NCBI GenBank assembly: GCA_026397135.1
Contig: JAPLVL010000028.1
Span: 1 to 41,390 of the forward strand
Source: Candidatus Berkelbacteria bacterium
Lineage (GTDB): Bacteria; Patescibacteriota; UBA1384; XYA2-FULL-43-10; 1-14-0-10-43-13
Length of the DNA: 41,390 nt
Direction of reading: 5' to 3'
In this document: positions 28,864 through 37,944 of the stretch, in pieces
How the letters are laid out: each line of letters opens with the position of its first letter
How positions within the stretch are numbered: the stretch's first letter is position 1
Made by a program: the position numbers and the translations under genes
Notes under the pieces: generated by a model
The model's input: the letters and a program-made list of their open reading frames with translations, nothing else
What the model was told of the DNA's origin: nothing
Databases searched by the model: none

Positions 28864-29273
28864 CTCTTCTCCTTCGGTTCAAATCTAGTTTTGTCCTTCT
28901 CGCCAGCATATGGCCCCTGTTTGACCTCAATCATTTCAACTTCTTCAATCACTTCAAACCCGTGACCACCGGTAGCCAAGAGAATAACATCACCAGTAGA
29001 TAGAATATGATCTTCGAGAAAGTTTTGCTCATCGTCATAAAAATCGACTCTGAGTTTGCCCTTTCGAATGAAGAGGACTTCCTGAGTAAAATGAACCTGG
29101 CGCGGAACAGGGTTGTGAACATGGGCTTGGATAATTTTTCCCTTTGAGTGATGCATATAGGCTAGTTGCTGCGACAAATCGGCCGGGGTAAAAAAGTGAA
29201 TCCCTTCCTCGTCGAAGTTCTTTGGGATAATAATTGCCAGGAGCTGGTCACCAAACTTAATTTCTTTAATCAT
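28860..29273 (-). CDS. Cupin-domain protein
   Basis: KIIQAHVHNPVPRQVHFTQEVLFIRKGKLRVDFYDDEQNFLEDHILSTGDVILLATGGHGFEVIEEVEMIEVKQGPY. Confidence 0.8.
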   Translation of the reverse strand: MIKEIKFGDQLLAIIIPKNFDEEGIHFFTPADLSQQLAYMHHSKGKIIQAHVHNPVPRQVHFTQEVLFIRKGKLRVDFYDDEQNFLEDHILSTGDVILLATGGHGFEVIEEVEMIEVKQGPYAGEKDKTRFEPKEKR

Positions 29274-30234
29274 TTTTATCTATTTTATTTAATTGACTTC
29301 TAATCAGATACGGCTTCTTGTTTTGCGATTCGTAATAGGTTCTCATCATCAATTCGGCCAAGATTCCTGTCAAGATGAGCTGAATTCCAACTATGAAGAA
29401 CATCGTACTCATGGTCAAAAGCGGGGTGCGACTAAGGGAAATACCGTAAGACAATTTCAGAACAAGCGACCAAAGAAGGAGAAGAAAACCTGCAAAGATT
29501 GAGTAAAATCCATATTTCCCAAAAAAATGAATTGGTCGGCTCATATAAGAAAAGAGGAATCTGACCACCGTCAAATCGAGGATAACTTTGAAGATGCGAG
29601 AAAAACCATACTTGCTCTTGCCAAATTTGCGCGGTCTGTGATTCACCACGATCTCGGCAACCTTTCCGCCCGACCAAGCAGCATAAATAAAGATAAAGCG
29701 GTGCATTTCTCCGTAGAGCTGAACTCCTTCAATAATTTCCCGCCGATATGCCTTGAGAGAGCAACCGTTGTCATGAATTTTGATTCCTGTCGCTCTGGCG
29801 ATTATCCAATTAGCAATCAAAGATGGTAAAACCCGTACAAAAGGATCCTTTCTGTTTTTACGCCAACCAGAAACAACAGTGTAACCTTCTTCAATTTTTT
29901 GAAGTAATTTTGGTATGTCGGCCGGGTCATTCTGTCCATCTCCATCCATAGGGATGATAATCTCACCGGTTGAAGCCGAAATTCCGGCCGAGAGAGCTGC
30001 TGTCTGGCCAAAATTTCTCAAGAAATCCAAAACTTTTACGCTCAAATCTAACTTGGCAATTTTTTCCAAAATTGAGTGAGTCTTGTCCTTTGACCCGTCA
30101 TTAATGAAAATTATCTCGTACGGTTTCCCAACTTTCTTCAAGACCAAAGTAATTTCGTCGTACAGGTTTTTGACATTTTCTTCTTCATTGAAAACTGGAA
30201 TTACGACAGAGATGTAAATATTTTTCTCTTTCAT
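29266..30234 (-). CDS. GT2 polyprenyl-phosphate sugar synthase-like (GtrB/ArnC/DPM1 type) with C-terminal TMs
   Basis: YISVVIPVFNEEENVKNLYDEITLVLKKVGKPYEIIFINDGSKDKT...ILDFLRNFGQTAALSAGISASTGEIIIPMDGDGQNDPADIPKLL then two C-terminal TMs; ATG at 30234 gives ATGA overlap. Confidence 0.9.
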   Translation of the reverse strand: MKEKNIYISVVIPVFNEEENVKNLYDEITLVLKKVGKPYEIIFINDGSKDKTHSILEKIAKLDLSVKVLDFLRNFGQTAALSAGISASTGEIIIPMDGDGQNDPADIPKLLQKIEEGYTVVSGWRKNRKDPFVRVLPSLIANWIIARATGIKIHDNGCSLKAYRREIIEGVQLYGEMHRFIFIYAAWSGGKVAEIVVNHRPRKFGKSKYGFSRIFKVILDLTVVRFLFSYMSRPIHFFGKYGFYSIFAGFLLLLWSLVLKLSYGISLSRTPLLTMSTMFFIVGIQLILTGILAELMMRTYYESQNKKPYLIRSQLNKIDKND

Positions 30235-31292
30235 TTCGTACTCTCTTTCCTGATCTTCCGACAAATCTCGATGATCTGATCAGCCCGATTGTGATATGTA
30301 TGAGAAGACATAACTTTCTTTTGCCCAGCTTTGACAATAGCTTCCTTTTCCTTTGGATTTGCCAAATAATAATCGATCTTTTCAAACCACTCCTTTTTGT
30401 CTTTGGCAATCACAATTTCTTTGTCCGCCTCAAAATATTTGCGGATACAAGCCACATCATCAGTGATCTCAAAGCCGCCACAAAGTGGCACTTTGAAAGT
30501 TCGCTCGTTACAATCGCCGCCAAACTGTTTTTGATAGTCTTCGTGAACATTTATTGATATTTTGGCAGATGAATAAATCTTGGCCTCGTCCCCTAAAAGT
30601 AATTTCGGCTTTTGGATCGAGCGCAAAATCGGAATATTGAAATATTGTCCGGCTCTTTGGATCATTCCAAGAGTTCGATCGAGAGAAGTCCAATCTTGAC
30701 CATATAATTTAAGATTATATTTTCTGCCGATTGGAAAAACCTGTTCCTTGAAGAAATTTTTCTTGGCTGGCAAATAAGTACCAATATAAGCAACATCGGA
30801 AGCAAATTTTTCACTATAATCATATTTCATCACTGTCTTGTCAGCCGCCAGTGGAATCGTATAATAATCATAACCAGTACCTTCTTTGAATCCAGCCATT
30901 CGTTTGTCTTCCTGTTCAACAACATGGAAGAATGCATCACCCAGCAGTCCATCTTTGATTAATTTAATGGTGGCAACATCGTCCTTCATACTCTTGGCTT
31001 CATTTATCCGAGATAGCGGAGAATCCCAAAAGTCGACTTTGGTCAGAAGAACCATTCCCCTTTCACGATATTTCTTAAGGATCGCTAAATCGAGAAATTT
31101 CTGATAATAGTGGTGGCTTGAGGTTATGAAAATGTCAGGCTTGTTTGTAGCCAAAAATTTCTCCAAGTTGTCGTCCGAAGTAAAGGTTGAAAAAGTATGG
31201 CCCATATTTTCAAAAGCGTGTCTGAACCCCCAATAGATGGTTCGATAGGCGTAGATACTATCCATCGATGGCATATGGTAGGCAATTTTCAT
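30231..31292 (-). CDS. CgeB-like glycosyltransferase
   Basis: NVHEDYQKQFGGDCNERTFKVPLCGGFEITDDVACIRKYFEADKEIVIAKDKKEWFEKIDYYLANPKEKEAIVKAGQKKVMSSHTYHNRADQI. Confidence 0.8.
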   Translation of the reverse strand: MKIAYHMPSMDSIYAYRTIYWGFRHAFENMGHTFSTFTSDDNLEKFLATNKPDIFITSSHHYYQKFLDLAILKKYRERGMVLLTKVDFWDSPLSRINEAKSMKDDVATIKLIKDGLLGDAFFHVVEQEDKRMAGFKEGTGYDYYTIPLAADKTVMKYDYSEKFASDVAYIGTYLPAKKNFFKEQVFPIGRKYNLKLYGQDWTSLDRTLGMIQRAGQYFNIPILRSIQKPKLLLGDEAKIYSSAKISINVHEDYQKQFGGDCNERTFKVPLCGGFEITDDVACIRKYFEADKEIVIAKDKKEWFEKIDYYLANPKEKEAIVKAGQKKVMSSHTYHNRADQIIEICRKIRKESTK

Positions 31293-32107
31293 TTGTCGTT
31301 CCTGAAAAAATTAAATATCTTGATTTTTAGGTTAGGAGGGAATAAATAAATCGAAATGAATTGCAAGAAATTAAAAATCTTGTCGCCAATTGTCATCTTG
31401 TAGCCGGAATCTTTGGCGTGCTTCTTTCTGATTTTTAAAGTAAGAAGTTCCATCCGTCGCAATTTGCTAAAGGTAGCCGAGTTGGGATGTTCACGATATC
31501 TCAAAACAACAGATTGAATATTAGCAAACTTGTATTTGCGACCAAGCCGGAAAGACATATCCAAATCTTCGGCCGGTGGAAATTCTAGATCGTAACTTCC
31601 GACTTCGTCAAGGCAGCTTTTTCTGATTATTGCCGCTGGTTGAGCTACTGGCGAGAAACGAAAGATTGTTTTGCGCAAGGAATTATCATCTGGTTTATAT
31701 TTTCTCACTCCACCCAATCCGGTGTAGTCAAAAAACTGGATGAAGCCGCCACAAATCGCAACGTCCTTGTGCTCTTGCATGAAAGAAACTTGTTTTTCCA
31801 GTCGATCTGGCAATGAAATATCGTCTGCATCTTGCCAAACAATATATTCACCTTGTGCGTATTTAAGTCCTTTGTTCCGATTCCCTGCTATTCCCAGATT
31901 CTTCTCATTTTGAAGAGGAATAATCCGAGTATCCTTCTTGGCATATTCTTTGATGATTTGCCAAGTTTTGTCAGTCGATCTGTCGTCAATAATGATGAAC
32001 TCAAAATCAGAAAAGCTCTGTGATAAAATCCCCTCGATCGTCTCAACAAGATACTTTTCGGCGTTGTACGCCGGAGTAAGAACTGATACTAGTGGTTTCT
32101 TGGACAT
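31289..32107 (-). CDS. Glycosyltransferase family 2
   Basis: PLVSVLTPAYNAEKYLVETIEGILSQSFSDFEFIIIDDRSTDKTWQIIKEYAKKDTRI...NLGIAGNRNKGLKYAQGEYIVWQDADDIS. Confidence 0.92.
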   Translation of the reverse strand: MSKKPLVSVLTPAYNAEKYLVETIEGILSQSFSDFEFIIIDDRSTDKTWQIIKEYAKKDTRIIPLQNEKNLGIAGNRNKGLKYAQGEYIVWQDADDISLPDRLEKQVSFMQEHKDVAICGGFIQFFDYTGLGGVRKYKPDDNSLRKTIFRFSPVAQPAAIIRKSCLDEVGSYDLEFPPAEDLDMSFRLGRKYKFANIQSVVLRYREHPNSATFSKLRRMELLTLKIRKKHAKDSGYKMTIGDKIFNFLQFISIYLFPPNLKIKIFNFFRNDK

Positions 32108-32118
32108 CTTCCTTCTTT

Positions 32119-33408
32119 CTATCGGCCAATTGAATAATATTGAAAACCTAATCGCTTCATCTCTGCTGGCGAATAGATATTGCGCCCATCAAAAATCACC
32201 GGGGCATTAAGTTTTGCTTTGATCTTCTTTAGATCAATCTGTTTGAACTCATCCCATTCAGTGATAATCGCCAGAGCATCTGCATCTTTACAAGCTTCAT
32301 CCGCTTTAGAAGCAAATTTAACCTCTGGAATCAGTTTTTTCAAGTTTTCCTCTGCTACCGGGTCAAAAGCTACAACCTCCGCTCCAAGATTTATTAGGTT
32401 TTCGATGATTGCTACAGATGGAGCCATTCTGATGTCATCCGTTTTGGGTTTGAAGGCGACGCCCCAGATGGCGATTTTCTTGCCAGCAAGGTTACCAAAA
32501 TAATTTTCAATTTTGGCAACAAATCTCTGTCGCTGCAGATGATTGATAGCTTCAACTTCCTCGAGAAGCTTGAAATCAACCTTGTTGTCATGAGCAATCT
32601 GAATCAAAGCTTCTACGTCCTTGGGGAAGCAAGAGCCACCATAGCCAAGTCCAGGGTTGAGGAATGCTTTTTGGCCGATTCTTTTGTCCAGCTTCATCCC
32701 TTTTGAGACTTCTACTGCATTAGCACCAACCTTCTCACAAATATTGGCAACAGAGTTAATAAATGAAATCTGAGTTGCCAGATATGAATTCGAAGCATAT
32801 TTAATCATCTCGGCGGTCTCCAGATTTGTAATCAGAATTGGCGATCCCAAAACTTCATAGAGCTTTGCAACTGTGTTGGCCGCTTCGTGACCGTTCGAAT
32901 CGCCTAGAACTACACGATCAGGCTCCATCCAATCTTCAATGGCCGATCCTTCACGCAAGAATTCCGGATTCGATACCACGTCAAATTTACCGCCATAATA
33001 TTTCTTGATCGTTTTGCGAACTAGCTCTCCTGTACCGATCGGAACGGTACTCTTGTTCACTATGATTTGATAGTGGGAAAGATTCTGGCCAATCTCTTTG
33101 GCTGCCGCCATCACATATTTAAGATCGGCTCTACCATCCTCATCCGGTGGAGTGCCAACCGCGATAAAGATGATCTCATTCCCCTTGATGTTACCTATGA
33201 GATCGGTTGTAAATTTAATTCGACCTGCCTTCAAATTTTTGGTAATTAACTCTTCGATGCCAGGCTCAAAAATCGGTGAAATGCCGTGAGAGAGCTTTTC
33301 AATCTTTTCCTCAACTATATCAACGCAAACAACATCATTTCCAAGTTCAGCCAGGCAAACGCCCTGAACCAAGCCAACATAGCCGGTGCCGATAACCATC
33401 ACTTTCAT
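32119..33408 (-). CDS. ugd: UDP-glucose 6-dehydrogenase
   Basis: MKVMVIGTGYVGLVQGVCLAELGNDVVCVD, NPEFLREGSAIEDWMEPDRVVLG, NPGLGYGGSCFPKDVEAL, GVAFKPKTDDIRMAPS. Confidence 0.94.
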   Translation of the reverse strand: MKVMVIGTGYVGLVQGVCLAELGNDVVCVDIVEEKIEKLSHGISPIFEPGIEELITKNLKAGRIKFTTDLIGNIKGNEIIFIAVGTPPDEDGRADLKYVMAAAKEIGQNLSHYQIIVNKSTVPIGTGELVRKTIKKYYGGKFDVVSNPEFLREGSAIEDWMEPDRVVLGDSNGHEAANTVAKLYEVLGSPILITNLETAEMIKYASNSYLATQISFINSVANICEKVGANAVEVSKGMKLDKRIGQKAFLNPGLGYGGSCFPKDVEALIQIAHDNKVDFKLLEEVEAINHLQRQRFVAKIENYFGNLAGKKIAIWGVAFKPKTDDIRMAPSVAIIENLINLGAEVVAFDPVAEENLKKLIPEVKFASKADEACKDADALAIITEWDEFKQIDLKKIKAKLNAPVIFDGRNIYSPAEMKRLGFQYYSIGR

Positions 33409-33426
33409 ACCTATCTCCTACGAAAT

Positions 33427-34365
33427 TTAATACCCTAATTTTCGAAGCCACTCGATTGTTTTCTTTAGACCTTCTTCCAGTTGAACTTTTGGTTCCCAAG
33501 CAAGATTCTCTTTTGCAAGGGAAATATCAGGTTGACGTTGAGTCGGATCGTCCGCCGGCAATGGTTTGTGAACAATTTTTGATTTCGAATCGGTCAGTTT
33601 GATCACCCCCTCTGCCAATTCCAACATAGTAAATTCATTCGGATTGCCAATATTGACTGGGCCTTCAAAATCAGAGTGCAACATCTTGATTTGCGCTTCG
33701 ATCTGATCATCAACATAGCAAAAAGAGCGACTCTGCTTGCCGTCACCATACATTGTAATATCTTCATTAGCTAGAGCTTGGCGAATAAAATTAGTAACAA
33801 CCCGTCCGTCAAAAGGTCGCATTTTGGGCCCGTAAGTGTTGAAAATTCTGATCAGACCGGAGTTGAGCCCCAAATCCTTTTTGTAAATGTAAATAAGTGA
33901 CTCAGCAAAACGCTTACCTTCGTCATAGCAGGAACGCTCGCCATAGGAGTTGACATGACCCCAATAACTTTCAGTCTGGGGATGCTCGAGCGGATCACCA
34001 TAGACTTCTGATGTCGAGGCATGAACAAATCTGGCACTATTTCGAAGAGCTAGATCGAGCAAATTTTTCACTCCAATGCTACAAACCTCTAGTGTTTCGA
34101 TCGGATGGCTACGATAGTCTGGTGGAGATGCCGGACAAGCTAGATTGATTATGTAGTCAAGTTTCTGATCTATTTTGATAGGTTTGACAATGTCATGTTC
34201 AAAAAATTCGAAATTTGGATTAGCCTCAAATTCGACCAGATTTTTCTTCTCCCCGGTCAGAAAATTATCGAGGCAAATTACTTTTGCCCCTTTTTCTTCC
34301 AGTAGTTTTCCAATCAAATTCGAACCGATGAAACCAGCACCGCCAGCGACAAGATATGTCGGCAT
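33427..34365 (-). CDS. uxs: UDP-glucuronate decarboxylase (UDP-xylose synthase)
   Basis: YLVAGGAGFIGSNLIGKLLEEKGAKVICLDNFLTGEKKN...HDIVKP...DYIINLACPASPPDYRSHPIETLEVCSIGVKNLLDLA...STSEVYGDPLEHPQTESYWGHVNSYGERSCYDEGKRFAE. Confidence 0.92.
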   Translation of the reverse strand: MPTYLVAGGAGFIGSNLIGKLLEEKGAKVICLDNFLTGEKKNLVEFEANPNFEFFEHDIVKPIKIDQKLDYIINLACPASPPDYRSHPIETLEVCSIGVKNLLDLALRNSARFVHASTSEVYGDPLEHPQTESYWGHVNSYGERSCYDEGKRFAESLIYIYKKDLGLNSGLIRIFNTYGPKMRPFDGRVVTNFIRQALANEDITMYGDGKQSRSFCYVDDQIEAQIKMLHSDFEGPVNIGNPNEFTMLELAEGVIKLTDSKSKIVHKPLPADDPTQRQPDISLAKENLAWEPKVQLEEGLKKTIEWLRKLGY

Positions 34366-34366
34366 C

Positions 34367-35119
34367 TTATTCTCCTGTTTTCTTGAATTTTTTATAATAA
34401 TTTAAGACTTTGGCTCGATAAAAAACGGCCAGCGTGTCGACAAACATGTTTTTGATAACTTTGAAATTGCCTGCGCCAACACCCGTAGCGTTGAAATTCA
34501 TCTCGACCGGCGCTTCAAAAATCCGGCGATATCCAAGCTCCCAAGCAATTACCAGCATTTCGAGATCGAAGGCAAAGCGTTTGACTTGCAGTCTCGGCAT
34601 CACATCTTTGGCAACCTCTCTTTTGAGAAATTTTAAACCTGTCTGGGTGTCAGTAATATTCAGGCCAAATAGAATCCGAATCATCTTTTGGTAGCACCAA
34701 GAATATATTTTTCTGATAAATGGATAATTAACCTTCGAAGCAGGATGACGCTTGCTGCCAATTACAAAATCGGCATCGAAAATCTCCATCAGGCGGACGC
34801 ATTTATCAAACTGCCTTGGGTCAAAGTCTCCGCCAGCATCAGTGAAAGTGATAATATCGCCCTTTGCCTTCTCTGTTCCGAATTTGAGGGCATATCCTTT
34901 GCCATGATTTGGACTGTATTCATAAACTTTAACTTTGCTCGAATGGTGTCGACGCGCTTCCTCTGCTGTCTTGTCCGGAGACCCATCGACAACCACAATC
35001 ACTTCATAATCGTAATCAAGGATATCATGAGACTTCAAAATTTCATCGATCGTGTGGTAAATCGCCTTTTCTTCTTTGTACGCAGGGATCACAATTGATA
35101 GCTTAGGATTCTTTTCCAC
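34367..35119 (-). CDS. GT2, dolichyl/polyprenyl-phosphate glucosyltransferase-like
   Basis: KLSIVIPAYKEEKAIYHTIDEIL...VIVVVDGSPDKTAEEARRH...EYSPNHGKGYALKFGTEKAKGDIITFTDAGGDFDPRQF...LFGLNITDTQTGLKFLKREV. Confidence 0.88.
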   Translation of the reverse strand: MEKNPKLSIVIPAYKEEKAIYHTIDEILKSHDILDYDYEVIVVVDGSPDKTAEEARRHHSSKVKVYEYSPNHGKGYALKFGTEKAKGDIITFTDAGGDFDPRQFDKCVRLMEIFDADFVIGSKRHPASKVNYPFIRKIYSWCYQKMIRILFGLNITDTQTGLKFLKREVAKDVMPRLQVKRFAFDLEMLVIAWELGYRRIFEAPVEMNFNATGVGAGNFKVIKNMFVDTLAVFYRAKVLNYYKKFKKTGE

Positions 35120-36389
35120 TTATGCTCCCAATATAGGTTAAAATTTGTTCCTTTTTGGTCAAAAGATAGTAAGCAAACATGAGGGCGAAGGTCAGTGCAG
35201 CACAAATAATGAAGATTCTGACAACAATACTGATACTGGGATGGTAAATCACGCTCCAAACCAGAGAAACGACAAGGCAGGCCGACATAAACCAGAGGAA
35301 CATGAAGTCCTTGATCGCCAAATAGTAGTTGGCGAAAAGATTGATCAAAGTGTAGAAAAGGGCGAATAATCCAATTTGGGGAAGCAAATAGAAAAGTGCG
35401 GTGTAGGAAGTGCCATAGAGCAAATTCATCACAAATCCAGGCACAACCTCATAAACGCCCAAGATCATGAGAGCGGCAACGGTAGTCAGGGCCAGAGAGG
35501 CAATAAGCATCTTGTAATGCTTCTCGCCCTTGCTCTTCTTCTCCATGATCATCGGGAACATTACCGAAATTATCGGCGAAGTGATATAGAGAATTATTTT
35601 GGCTACCGTTGAGGTTGCGGCATAGAGTCCAGCCTGATCAGCCGGGAAGTAATGTTTGACCAACATGATGTCTAGATTGAGAAGCACGGTCAGAACAAAT
35701 GTATTTAAAATCACAGGATAGGTATATGCAAGCATATCCTTCTTGTCGAAATGAAAATCGTCATTGCCCTTCTTCTCTTTGATAAAAATTTTGGAAAGCG
35801 GCCAAAACGAGACAAGGTACGCGATTAGTGAGGCCAGAACCATGGCCAGCATCGCCCCGCTCACGGCCAGACCAATCTTGACCAATAGGACTGCGATTGA
35901 CACCTTGAGCAACATTTCCAATATATTGATAGCCGAGAAGGCAGTGAAGCGCTGAGTTCCCTGAAGCACCCCTTTGTTTATTAGAGCCACAAAACCGATT
36001 AGAAAACCGGAAAATGCGATAATTACCGGAACAATGCTATCGATAGCGAAAAAATTGGCGATCGGTTTGGCAATAGCGATGCCGGCCAGGAAGAAGAAAA
36101 GTGAGATGAAAAAAATATAACGAGTCAGAATCTTGAAAAGTTTTTTGATCGCACCGAACTTCTCCAGTCCATACAATTCGCCAGTGTAAAACATTGTAAT
36201 GGTAGTGACAACGCCGCCACAGACAGAAAGGATAGTGAGGAGAGACATTATAGTCGCCATCTGACCATACTGAACCGGTCCCAAGAGGCGTCCCATCAGC
36301 ATATTGAAGAGATAGCTAAAAACGCTGGCAACAATACTGCCAACAAAAACAATTAGGCTTCCCGACAAAAATCTTTTAGCCTCATTCAT
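35103..36389 (-). CDS. Second oligosaccharide flippase / polysaccharide export protein (MOP superfamily)
   Basis: FLSGSLIVFVGSIVASVFSYLFNMLMGRLLGPVQYGQMATIMSLLTILSV; about 12 TMs. Confidence 0.87.
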   Translation of the reverse strand: MNEAKRFLSGSLIVFVGSIVASVFSYLFNMLMGRLLGPVQYGQMATIMSLLTILSVCGGVVTTITMFYTGELYGLEKFGAIKKLFKILTRYIFFISLFFFLAGIAIAKPIANFFAIDSIVPVIIAFSGFLIGFVALINKGVLQGTQRFTAFSAINILEMLLKVSIAVLLVKIGLAVSGAMLAMVLASLIAYLVSFWPLSKIFIKEKKGNDDFHFDKKDMLAYTYPVILNTFVLTVLLNLDIMLVKHYFPADQAGLYAATSTVAKIILYITSPIISVMFPMIMEKKSKGEKHYKMLIASLALTTVAALMILGVYEVVPGFVMNLLYGTSYTALFYLLPQIGLFALFYTLINLFANYYLAIKDFMFLWFMSACLVVSLVWSVIYHPSISIVVRIFIICAALTFALMFAYYLLTKKEQILTYIGSISGKES

Positions 36390-36395
36390 AGTGAT

Positions 36396-36425
36396 AATAT
36401 ATCAAATCCCAAACTTATCCGTCAA
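36396..36425 (-). promoter_or_regulatory. Putative promoter for the long minus-strand operon
   Basis: On - strand: TTGACG - 18 nt - TATATT, with only 6 nt between -10 and the ATG (possible leaderless mRNA). Confidence 0.4.
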
Positions 36426-36474
36426 ATAAAGGAGCGATAGTTGAATACAATGCCGCAAAAGTGTAAATTAACTT

Positions 36475-36480
36475 TATAAT
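36475..36480 (+). promoter_or_regulatory. Putative -10 box (TATAAT) upstream of rmlA
   Basis: tataat at 36475-36480 followed by SD aggaga before the ATG at 36496; no convincing -35. Confidence 0.35.
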
Positions 36481-36495
36481 AATGATAGGAGAAAA

Positions 36496-37374
36496 ATGAA
36501 AGGTATTATACTGGCTGGTGGATCAGGCACGAGACTTTATCCTCTAACTTTGGCTATGAGCAAGCAAATGTTGCCGGTTTACGACAAACCAATGATCTAT
36601 TACCCGCTTTCGACACTGATGCTGGCAGGAATCTCGGAGATTTTGATCATCTCTACTCCGCACGACTTGCCAAATTTCCGCAAATTGCTTGGGGACGGAC
36701 AAGATTTCGGAGTTAAACTCTCCTACGCCGAACAGCCTTCACCAGATGGATTAGCCCAAGCTTTCATCATTGGTGAGGAATTTATCGGCAAAGACGATGT
36801 CGCAATGGTTTTGGGCGACAATATTTTCTATGGTAATGGACTGGTCAATTTATTGAAAAAGGCAGCTAGCAACAAAGGCAGAGCAACCATCTTCGGTTAT
36901 TACGTCAATGATCCTGAGAGGTTTGGGGTCGTCGAATTCGACAAGACAGGCCGTGCCATTTCAATCGAGGAGAAACCAAAGGAACCGAAATCAAATTACG
37001 CCGTAACCGGACTTTACTTTTATGACAATCGCGCTGTCGAGTTCGCCAAAGCAGTTGAGCCGAGTACACGAGGCGAATTAGAAATTACTGACTTAAACGA
37101 AATGTATTTGAAAGCCGGTGATTTGGATGTTCAACTGCTTGGCCGCGGCTTTGCTTGGCTTGACACCGGCACAATAAATTCACTGGTCGAGGCTGGTGAA
37201 TTCGTCCGGATCGTTGAAGAGAGGCAAAACATCAAGATTTCCGCTCCTGAGGAAATCGCCTACATAAATGGTTGGCTCACTCTCGATCAACTCAAAACCA
37301 CAGCGCAAAAATATGGCAAATCACTCTACGGCCAGCATCTTTTGAATGTAGCCGAAGGAAAAATACACTACTAA
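36496..37374 (+). CDS. rmlA: Glucose-1-phosphate thymidylyltransferase
   Basis: [46 protein letters not shown]. Confidence 0.97.
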   Translation: MKGIILAGGSGTRLYPLTLAMSKQMLPVYDKPMIYYPLSTLMLAGISEILIISTPHDLPNFRKLLGDGQDFGVKLSYAEQPSPDGLAQAFIIGEEFIGKDDVAMVLGDNIFYGNGLVNLLKKAASNKGRATIFGYYVNDPERFGVVEFDKTGRAISIEEKPKEPKSNYAVTGLYFYDNRAVEFAKAVEPSTRGELEITDLNEMYLKAGDLDVQLLGRGFAWLDTGTINSLVEAGEFVRIVEERQNIKISAPEEIAYINGWLTLDQLKTTAQKYGKSLYGQHLLNVAEGKIHY

Positions 37375-37386
37375 ATTAGGACTAAT

Positions 37387-37935
37387 ATGGAAATAGAAGA
37401 AACAACACTCCCAGGGATCCTGGTAATCGGAACAAAGGTCTATGCCGATGATCGCGGCTGGTTCACCGAAACTTACAGCAAAAGTAAATTCAAAGAAGCC
37501 GGAATTGAGGCAGATTTTGTTCAGGACAATCACTCAATGAGCCTGAAGAAGGGAACGCTGCGAGGAATTCATTTTCAAAATGAGCCAATGGCACAGGCCA
37601 AATTAATTCGTTGCAGTCGCGGTGCTGTTCTGGACGTAGCTGTCGATCTGCGAAAAAGTTCACCAAATTACAAGAAATGGATCGCTGTCGAACTTTCGGC
37701 TGAGAACAAGAAGCAAGTTTTCATCCCTAGAGGTTTTGGTCACGGATTCTTGACCTTGACCGATGGCGCTGAATTTCAATACAAGGTTGACAATGATTAT
37801 TCTAAGGAAAATGACCGCAGTATTCGCTTCGATGACCCAGAGATTGGAGTCGACTGGGGAATAGTAGATCCTATTGTCTCAGACAAGGACAGGACTGCGC
37901 CGCTGTTCAAAGATTCCGACGTTAATTTTAACTAA
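37387..37935 (+). CDS. rmlC: dTDP-4-dehydrorhamnose 3,5-epimerase
   Basis: DDRGWFTETYSKSKF, FVQDNHSMSLKKGTLRGIHFQNEPMAQAKLIRCSRGAVLDVAVDLRKSSP, IPRGFGHGFLTL. Confidence 0.97.
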   Translation: MEIEETTLPGILVIGTKVYADDRGWFTETYSKSKFKEAGIEADFVQDNHSMSLKKGTLRGIHFQNEPMAQAKLIRCSRGAVLDVAVDLRKSSPNYKKWIAVELSAENKKQVFIPRGFGHGFLTLTDGAEFQYKVDNDYSKENDRSIRFDDPEIGVDWGIVDPIVSDKDRTAPLFKDSDVNFN

Positions 37936-37944
37936 AGGAAATAT

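Noticed and set aside
28427-28888. 153-aa + strand ORF
   Set aside because: Antisense to the perosamine synthase-like gene; no family signature.
34688-35098. 136-aa + strand ORF
   Set aside because: Antisense to the GT2 gene at 34367-35119.
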